Shown here in pieces: positions 6,705-11,610 of a DNA stretch of 11,610 nucleotides (its first letter is position 1; every line of letters begins with the position of its first letter). The notes under the pieces are model-generated. The model made no database searches. It was not told the DNA's origin and saw nothing but the letters and a program-made list of their open reading frames with translations. The stretch comes from CAVSWN01 sp046728115 (GTDB lineage Bacteria; Acidobacteriota; Vicinamibacteria; Vicinamibacterales; CAVVIG01), in assembly GCA_046728115.1 (NCBI GenBank), contig JBKPDW010000291.1, positions 1-11,610 on the forward strand, read 5' to 3'. The position numbers were made by a program, and so were the translations under genes.

Positions 6705-7865
6705 TCAGGCCAGGGCGGCATCATAGGCCGCTAACAACTGGTCGAACACGCGTTCCACCGTGAAGCGTTCACGGATCGTGCGGAGTCCGCGCTGGGCGAT
6801 TTGCGCGCGAAGCTCAGGATGAGTGATGAGGTGCGCCAGCTTCTCGTACCATTCCTCGTGTGACGACGCCAACATCCCGTTGACGCCGTCGATGACGAGC
6901 TTCGGATTCTCGCCGTAGTTTTCGCACACGGTGGCGGCCTCGCCGCTCATGTAAACCATGATCTTCAGCGTGCCGCGCGCGCGACCGTCTTCGTTGTGGA
7001 ACAGCGGGAACAGCCCGATGTCGAAGCCCAGTACTTCGCGGACCATATCCTCCTGCGTGTACACGGGACGGCAGGACCAGCGGACTCGCTCGAAGCGCGG
7101 GACTTGCGCTGCGCTTGCACCGACGATCCGCAGATGCATCTGTGGATAGTCGTCGGCGAGCATTTCGAGGGGCTCGAGAATTCGAAGAAGGGAGGAGACG
7201 TTCTCGGGACTTCCGATCCATCCCACCGTCACGCGATCCGGATCACGGCGCACTTGTTCGCGCAGGCAATCGAACCGCTCGACCTGCGGTGCATCAGGGA
7301 CGATCCAGACTCGCGGGTTGAACTGACGTGCGTAGCAGGCAACGTAGTCGTTCTCGCAGATCACACCGCTTACCTCGGCGATCGTTTTCTCGATATCTCG
7401 CCACCCGTAGTAAGGCAGCCACACGCCATCGTTGATGTCCACGACGACACGGGGCCGGCCCAGTCTGTTCAGACGCTGATACAAACGCTCGCCCGGCGAC
7501 TTGATGACCGATACCAGATCCGCGTTCTGCGCCCGCTCGATGATTTCGTCTTCACGGCGCCGCTCACACCGCTCGATGTACGACATCAATACCGGCCCGA
7601 GCGTCCTGATCACAAGCTTCCTGCTTACACGCTGGTCCCTGAGAAACCTGGCGAAGGACTCAGATTGCCGGCTCGTGAACTCCGCGGACCAGCGGTCGGA
7701 CCGCTCAAAAAACGGACGGTACTGCAGGGCCCGCACCAGGCCGGTCGGCGCGAGCGATCCACAGTGGTTGACAATCAGCGCCCGCTTGCGCCCGGGAAAT
7801 GGTGATTCCGGAGCGGCAGACACCCTCGACCGACGCTGAAGAGTCGCTTTGTGGAAGACAAGCAT
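6705..7865 (-). CDS. Glycosyltransferase, family 4-like (GT-B fold)
   Basis: With ATG 7865 the protein has 386 residues. The N-terminal Rossmann half starts with RALIVNHCGSLAPTG (28-42). The C-terminal nucleotide-sugar half has VGWIGSPENVSSLLRIL (214-230), LRIVGA, FDIGLFPLFHNEDGRARGTLKIMVYMSGEAATV (281-313), GVNGMLASSHEEW and a terminal ERFTVERVFDQLLAAY helix typical of GT4 enzymes. The canonical EX7E motif is not evident; Lys301 sits in the conserved lK.m.Ym position. It probably transfers a sugar onto the polysaccharide of this locus in the cytoplasm. Start choice: ATG 7928 also gives an open frame but would overlap the aminotransferase end by 41 bases. ATG 7865 leaves a 22-base gap. Neither has a good ribosome site, so coupling to the upstream gene is likely. 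It is the last gene of the minus-strand cluster. Confidence 0.85.
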   Translation of the reverse strand: MLVFHKATLQRRSRVSAAPESPFPGRKRALIVNHCGSLAPTGLVRALQYRPFFERSDRWSAEFTSRQSESFARFLRDQRVSRKLVIRTLGPVLMSYIERCERRREDEIIERAQNADLVSVIKSPGERLYQRLNRLGRPRVVVDINDGVWLPYYGWRDIEKTIAEVSGVICENDYVACYARQFNPRVWIVPDAPQVERFDCLREQVRRDPDRVTVGWIGSPENVSSLLRILEPLEMLADDYPQMHLRIVGASAAQVPRFERVRWSCRPVYTQEDMVREVLGFDIGLFPLFHNEDGRARGTLKIMVYMSGEAATVCENYGENPKLVIDGVNGMLASSHEEWYEKLAHLITHPELRAQIAQRGLRTIRERFTVERVFDQLLAAYDAALA

Positions 7866-7887
7866 CGCATCGAACGCGTTGATCGGG

Positions 7888-9075
7888 TCACCAGCCCGAT
7901 CGAATGACCGCGCAAACCCGTTCGGCATCCTCGAGGCTCATTCGTGTATGAAGCGGCACAACGAGGTAACGATCCTCCGTGGCGTCCATGTTGGGGTAGT
8001 CGGGACGTCGGCCACCGAAGATGGTATAGCGGTCGTTGCGGTAGTGAACCTGCGCCGACTCGATTCCGCTCTCCCTGAGCTTTGTCTGCAAACCGCACCG
8101 ATTCTCGACCATGAGGGTACACATCCACGCCGCGTGCTCCCGGTCGGTGAAATCGGCGCCGACTACCGAGAGCCCCGGTACCTCGCTTAGATTCTGTTCG
8201 TAGGCACGCAGGAGGGCTCGGCGATGACTCGAGATCGCGTCGAACTCCTCGAGCGCTGCCAGACCCAGCGCAGCGGCGATGTCGGTCATTTGATACTTAT
8301 ACCCGACTTCAACGATGTCGTTCTCCCAGATGCCCTGTTGCTTGGCCTGGCGGTCGATCCCGAACCACCTGATGCGCTCCGCGAGCGCTGCCTGCGCCTC
8401 CTCCTCGAGCACCAGCATCCCCCCGTCGCCGGTCGTGATGTGCTTGATCGCCTGAAACGAGAACATCGTAAAGTCGGACAACTGACCGATCGAACGGCCC
8501 TTGTACCGGGCGCCAAGTGCGTGGGCGGCGTCTTCGATGAGCGCAAGCCCGTGGTCGTCGGCGATCGCCTGGAGTTCGTCCATGTCGCACGGAAGGCCGC
8601 CGTAGTGGACGCAGACGATCGCACGAGTCCGCGGCGTGATGCGCCTTCGAACGTCGGCAGGGTCCATGTTCAGCGTCTGGGGCTGAACGTCGGCGAACAC
8701 GACGTTGACGCCCATGTAGAGAAACGGGATGTTCGTCGCCGTACACGTGAAGATCGGGGCGATGACATCGTCACCTTCGTGCAGACCGGCGAGGATGTAC
8801 GCGAGATGCAGGGCGTCGGTTCCCGCTCCGACGGCGACCGAACGTCTGCCGGGGGCAAACTTCTGACTGAATTCCTGCTCGAACTGCTCGACTCTTGGTC
8901 CTTGCCCGATCCAACGACCGCTCAAAACCTCCGCCACGCGTTCACTTGCTCGCGACGGGATGTGCGGATGGAAGAGTACGGTCTTTCCGACCGCGGTATC
9001 CATGAGAGGAAACTCGTTCATCGGTCTTTCCCGTGTACGTCGCTTCGAGTCGACTAGCGTGGCCGAGCGTCCCAT
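7888..9075 (-). CDS. DegT/DnrJ/EryC1/StrS-family PLP sugar aminotransferase
   Basis: The 395-aa protein carries the family marks: GAGTDALHLA (83-92, phosphate loop), PIFTCTATNIPFLYMG (107-122), VHYGGLPCDMD (157-165), EDAAHALGA (181-189, Asp182 facing the pyridine nitrogen), FSFQAIKHITTGDGGM (205-220, Lys211 forming the PLP Schiff base) and GYKYQMTDIAAALGLAAL (258-275). Such enzymes aminate keto-sugar nucleotides to supply amino sugars for O-antigen, capsule or antibiotics. The exact sugar cannot be read. The N-terminus is extended: ATG 9075 has an AGGAG 6 bases upstream, whereas the more family-like Met19 (9021) has only a weak GGGAAAG, so 9075 is preferred. It lies between the export/methyltransferase genes and the glycosyltransferase and presumably serves the same glycan. 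Confidence 0.9.
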   Translation of the reverse strand: MGRSATLVDSKRRTRERPMNEFPLMDTAVGKTVLFHPHIPSRASERVAEVLSGRWIGQGPRVEQFEQEFSQKFAPGRRSVAVGAGTDALHLAYILAGLHEGDDVIAPIFTCTATNIPFLYMGVNVVFADVQPQTLNMDPADVRRRITPRTRAIVCVHYGGLPCDMDELQAIADDHGLALIEDAAHALGARYKGRSIGQLSDFTMFSFQAIKHITTGDGGMLVLEEEAQAALAERIRWFGIDRQAKQQGIWENDIVEVGYKYQMTDIAAALGLAALEEFDAISSHRRALLRAYEQNLSEVPGLSVVGADFTDREHAAWMCTLMVENRCGLQTKLRESGIESAQVHYRNDRYTIFGGRRPDYPNMDATEDRYLVVPLHTRMSLEDAERVCAVIRSGW

Positions 9076-9081
9076 GGCAAT

Positions 9082-9086
9082 CTCCT
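9082..9086 (-). promoter_or_regulatory. Ribosome binding site deciding the aminotransferase start
   Basis: On the minus strand AGGAG (within CAGAGGAGATTGCC) stands 6 bases before ATG 9075. It supports an 18-residue N-terminal extension (MGRSATLVDSKRRTRERP) ahead of the more typical family start. Confidence 0.75.
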
Positions 9087-9102
9087 CTGCCTTCCCATCG
9101 TG

Positions 9103-9119
9103 CGGTTCGGTCCGAACCG
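9103..9119. promoter_or_regulatory. 17-base perfect palindrome upstream of the aminotransferase
   Basis: CGGTTCGG and CCGAACCG are exact inverted arms around a single T (9111). It lies 28 bases before the aminotransferase ATG and about 80 bases after the methyltransferase stop. It is not followed by a T-run on the minus strand, so it does not look like a terminator for the methyltransferase. A dimeric-regulator operator or a leader RNA hairpin (7-bp stem, 3-base loop) are the likely readings. Confidence 0.55.
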
Positions 9120-9151
9120 GCGTTTTGCGCGACGCGAATCATGGTCGGCGA

Positions 9152-9177
9152 TCGACGCAACGACCGCCGTGCATCGA
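9152..9177 (-). repeat. Imperfect inverted repeat in the aminotransferase leader
   Basis: TCGACGCA (9152-9159) and TGCATCGA (9170-9177) form an 8-bp stem with one G-U-type mismatch and a 10-base loop. With the palindrome at 9103-9119 it gives two hairpins in the 123-base gap, if the gap is transcribed as read-through from the export genes. Confidence 0.35.
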
Positions 9178-9198
9178 CCGGGACCGCTGATTGTAGTG

Positions 9199-10023
9199 CT
9201 AGTTACCCTGCTGACGAACGCTGTTTCGGACAAACAGCAAGCTCCTCATCCGACCGATTCTATGCGATTGCGGATAATTACTCTGATTGTAGTACGGACC
9301 GGCTTGTCCTTCGTGCACCAGCACATAGTTGGTCGCGGCCATCAGGTCGACGATTTCCTGCATGTTCAGGAACCAATAGGCAAGCTGCTGGCCCATGAGA
9401 TTCAGCTGGCGTGCTGCATACGTCGGAAATGCTCCCGCGGCCAGCCTGGTGAGCAACACATACGGCGCCCGCAGAGCAGCCAGATCCCGTAAGGTCGCGG
9501 CGTAATCGTTCATGTACGGAAGCACGCCGCTTGCGTAGACGATGTCGATGCCATCGGTCAAATCAGGCAGCCGAGTATGAAAGGTGATGCGTGGGTCGTT
9601 CTTGAAGAGCGTCCGACCGGCCGCACACATCCCTTCGAGGTCGACCACGTGGTAGGCAACCGACGTTCGTCCGCGGAGCGTCGAAATGAGATGGACGAAC
9701 GCCTGTCCCACGCCGCCGCCAAAATCCAAAATCTGAAGCCGATCCCGTCCCGCGCCAGCTACTGCAGCCAGGTACCCAAGCGGATCGTGCCAGTAGGAAA
9801 TCGGAAATTCCCCGGATCCGATGGTGGCTATCTCTTGTTTCGTCTGGTCGACGAATTCCGCGATCCGCAGCGCGTTGTCGTAGCTGTTGTGCATCGTCGG
9901 CACGCTCATCCGAGTCGGATAGATCCCTTCCCACGTCGGCTGGCGTCGGGCGCCTGGCAAGCGCCTGACGACATCGGCCAATGCCGGCGGCCAGAGGCGC
10001 CTCGCCAGGTGTCTCAGATCCAT
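9199..10023 (-). CDS. Putative SAM-dependent methyltransferase, TIGR04325 type
   Basis: The 274-aa protein has WEGIYPT (31-37), SYDNALRIAEFVDQTKQEI (47-65), the SAM-binding motif LDFGGGVG (99-106), VVDLE (126-130) as the second SAM contact, and YASGVLPYMND (163-173). Together these match the TIGR04325 methyltransferase family, commonly found in surface-polysaccharide loci. It likely methylates a sugar or a sugar-linked group in the cytoplasm. The acceptor is unknown. Its ATG directly abuts the TGA of the ATPase gene, so translation is probably coupled. In E. coli O8/O9a the chain-end methyl (or phosphomethyl) mark made by WbdD is read by the Wzt C-terminal domain; a similar role here is an inference from the coupling. 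Confidence 0.82.
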   Translation of the reverse strand: MDLRHLARRLWPPALADVVRRLPGARRQPTWEGIYPTRMSVPTMHNSYDNALRIAEFVDQTKQEIATIGSGEFPISYWHDPLGYLAAVAGAGRDRLQILDFGGGVGQAFVHLISTLRGRTSVAYHVVDLEGMCAAGRTLFKNDPRITFHTRLPDLTDGIDIVYASGVLPYMNDYAATLRDLAALRAPYVLLTRLAAGAFPTYAARQLNLMGQQLAYWFLNMQEIVDLMAATNYVLVHEGQAGPYYNQSNYPQSHRIGRMRSLLFVRNSVRQQGN

Positions 10024-11349
10024 TCAGAGATCCGGCAGAGCCAGCGACGCGTCATCCACTTCGCCGGATGAGAAGCAATCGGTCTGCCAAGGAATCAGGG
10101 GCGCGATCTTTCCTGGTGACACATATCCCGGATACGCGCGATTGACAAGTCCGACGGGCGTCACGTGCAGAGGGATCCTTATCGGGGACGGCTCCGGTAT
10201 GCAGACCCGCACGCAGTGAATGGCCGCGCCTACGACCAGCTCATACGTGCGACCCGCCAGGAAATCTGCAGGAATGATTGCCCGCGATTGGTATCTCCCT
10301 GGCAGTGTCGTCGGAATATCGGCGGCATCACCGTTGTGAAATATCTCGAACAGGAGCGTGCCGTCGCCGTCGACGAGCAAGACATAGATGAGGAAGCCGA
10401 CCACGCGCTTGTGAATGCGATAGTCGATGCGGATCTCGATCGGTTTACCGCTGAGAACATCAGTGCCGCTGCGGTGATCCTGCACGACGTCGACCGATAA
10501 CAGCTGAAACGCGGGATCGGGAGGCAGCGTCGGGATCAGGGCGTGGAGGTCGGACAGCTGCGTGCCGGTGAAGTTGCCCCGCAGGTAGCGCTGAATGACC
10601 ACGCTGCTCTGATCGTCGTCGACCTTCATGCCGCCTTCCAGATGAATAGCGCGTGAACACAGTTGTTGAATAGCCTGCATGTTGTGACTCACGAAGAGGA
10701 TCGTCCGGCCCTCGCGTCCAACCTCATGCATTCGCGCCAGACACTTCTGCTGAAACGCCGAGTCTCCAACTGCCAGCACCTCGTCGACAATGAGAATTTC
10801 CGGCTCGAGATGCGCCGCGACTGCGAACGCGAGCCGCATGTACATGCCGCTCGAGTAGTGTTTGACTGGCGTGTCGATGAACTTCGAGAGGTCGGCAAAG
10901 TCGACGATTGCGTCGAACTTGGAGATGATTTCCTTTTTCTTCATGCCGAGAATCGCGCCGTTCAGGAACACGTTCTCGCGACCCGTCAATTCCTGATGGA
11001 AACCGGTGCCGACTTCCAGAAGCGACCCGACACGACCGCGAATCTCGACTCGACCCTTCGTCGGCTCCGTGACGCGCGACAGGATTTTCAGGAGCGTCGA
11101 CTTCCCAGCGCCATTGCGCCCGATGATCCCGACGACGGCGCCGCGCGGTATCTCGAATGACACATCCTTCAGGGCCCAGATTCGCTCGTTCGCGGAGTTA
11201 GCGGCTCCCGCGCGTCCCAAGCTCGCAATCCGATTGAACGGCAAAGCTGCCGCATCCATCAAACGCTCGCGCAGAGTCCGGTAGCGTACGAGCTTGCCGA
11301 TCTGGTACTCCTTGGCCAACCCCAGAACGCGAATCGCAATGTCGCTCAT
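10024..11349 (-). CDS. wzt: Polysaccharide ABC exporter ATPase with C-terminal Wzt-like cargo domain
   Basis: The 441-aa protein has an N-terminal ABC domain: Walker A GRNGAGKST (77-85), Q-loop region GTGFHQE (Gln119), signature YSSGMYMRLAFA (165-176), Walker B ILIVDE (185-190) and the switch His222 in SHNM. The insertion between the first strand and Walker A (about 15-55) and the signature form are those of the Wzt/TagH/KpsT-type subgroup. Residues about 280-422 form a beta-rich C-terminal domain like Wzt-C, which in O8/O9a systems binds the glycan end to admit it to export. ATG 11349 overlaps the permease stop as ATGA, which fixes the start; the in-frame extension to 11532 is antisense-like sequence inside the permease gene. 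The cytoplasmic ATPase pairs with the adjacent permease. Confidence 0.93.
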   Translation of the reverse strand: MSDIAIRVLGLAKEYQIGKLVRYRTLRERLMDAAALPFNRIASLGRAGAANSANERIWALKDVSFEIPRGAVVGIIGRNGAGKSTLLKILSRVTEPTKGRVEIRGRVGSLLEVGTGFHQELTGRENVFLNGAILGMKKKEIISKFDAIVDFADLSKFIDTPVKHYSSGMYMRLAFAVAAHLEPEILIVDEVLAVGDSAFQQKCLARMHEVGREGRTILFVSHNMQAIQQLCSRAIHLEGGMKVDDDQSSVVIQRYLRGNFTGTQLSDLHALIPTLPPDPAFQLLSVDVVQDHRSGTDVLSGKPIEIRIDYRIHKRVVGFLIYVLLVDGDGTLLFEIFHNGDAADIPTTLPGRYQSRAIIPADFLAGRTYELVVGAAIHCVRVCIPEPSPIRIPLHVTPVGLVNRAYPGYVSPGKIAPLIPWQTDCFSSGEVDDASLALPDL

Positions 11350-11610
11350 ACCAGGTCGGCAAAGGTTCTTTCGGTCTGGCGAAAGTAGACGAGCCCGCCT
11401 GCAAGCAGCACGACGACCGCCACGATCGATACGGGAAGCAATCCCCCGGCAGTTCCCCCTGTACCGAGGAGCGCCCATCGGAATCCTTCTGTGACACCTG
11501 CCATCGGATTCAGTCCGTACAGGGCGCGCCATTTTGCGGGCACGAGGCTGCTCGGATACGCAACCGGTGTCAGGAACAACCAGATCTGGGTAAGGAATGG
11601 AATCGTGTAC
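11346..11610 (-). CDS. wzm: ABC-2 type polysaccharide export permease, C-terminal part (Wzm-like; 5' end outside window)
   Basis: The frame is open from the right window edge to TGA 11348-11346, giving 87 residues. The segment IWLFLTPVAYP ... LYGLNPMAGVTEGFRWALLG is the hallmark of ABC-2 export permeases for O-antigen and teichoic acid. A last membrane helix follows (about 20 residues, GLLPVSIVAVVVLLAGGLVYF) and then the terminal YFRQTERTFADLV, also typical. It forms the inner-membrane channel for the ATPase gene that overlaps it by 4 bases. Upstream parts, including the true start, are outside the window; TTG 11579 is not the start because family sequence continues through it to the edge. 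Confidence 0.9.
   Translation of the reverse strand, partial: YTIPFLTQIWLFLTPVAYPSSLVPAKWRALYGLNPMAGVTEGFRWALLGTGGTAGGLLPVSIVAVVVLLAGGLVYFRQTERTFADLV

Noticed and set aside
7866..7928. Glycosyltransferase start at ATG 7928
   Set aside because: It would overlap the end of the aminotransferase and adds residues unlike the family; it cannot be excluded because neither start has a good ribosome site.
8224..9057. 277-codon plus-strand frame opposite the aminotransferase
   Set aside because: Antisense shadow with no recognisable motif; the minus strand encodes an intact PLP enzyme.
11350..11532. Extended N-terminus of the Wzt-like ATPase from 11532
   Set aside because: The extension overlaps the permease coding frame, is Arg-rich, and the family start MSDIAIRVLGL begins at 11349 with an ATGA overlap.

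Overview
The window is GC-rich, densely coded bacterial DNA. No phage, insertion sequence, CRISPR array, rRNA or tRNA was seen. The gene set and protein style (a 289-aa anchored protein whose C-terminal domain resembles ones I associate with Acidobacteriota, a rhomboid with a long soluble tail, a Wzm/Wzt-type export cluster) suggest a soil Acidobacteriota, perhaps Vicinamibacteria. That placement is inference.

Left part (1-5274): the 3' end of a PAP2-type lipid phosphatase is followed on the same strand by a DUF2235 alpha/beta hydrolase with a C-terminal membrane hairpin. Convergent to it is a seven-helix rhomboid-like protein that has lost both catalytic dyad residues, so it is probably a pseudoprotease. 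A 341-base divergent intergenic region separates it from a likely two-gene operon. The first gene encodes a single-span protein with a TagO/VasI-like outer domain. The second encodes a single-span protein with a very basic cytoplasmic tail, a Pro/Ala/Val-rich linker and a compact C-terminal domain of unknown function.

Middle (5275-6678): a short region with a small hairpin and a larger imperfect inverted repeat precedes pepT, a tripeptide aminopeptidase with a full metal-ligand set.

Right part (6705-11610, all minus strand, read right to left): a surface-polysaccharide locus. It contains an ABC-2 permease (Wzm-like, cut by the window edge), its ATPase with a C-terminal Wzt-like cargo domain, a TIGR04325-type methyltransferase, a 123-base gap with two inverted repeats, a DegT/DnrJ/EryC1/StrS sugar aminotransferase and a family-4-like glycosyltransferase. 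The first three genes are translationally coupled (ATGA overlap, then TGA directly abutting ATG). The likely scheme is that the aminotransferase makes an amino-sugar nucleotide, the glycosyltransferase adds a sugar to the glycan, the methyltransferase modifies the glycan or a precursor, and Wzm/Wzt exports the finished lipid-linked chain. The methyltransferase may make the terminal mark read by the Wzt C-terminal domain, as WbdD does in E. coli O8/O9a; that is inference.

The observations most worth following are the dyad-less rhomboid, the uncharacterised pair of single-span proteins, the membrane-anchored DUF2235 hydrolase beside a PAP2 phosphatase, and the Wzt-methyltransferase coupling.
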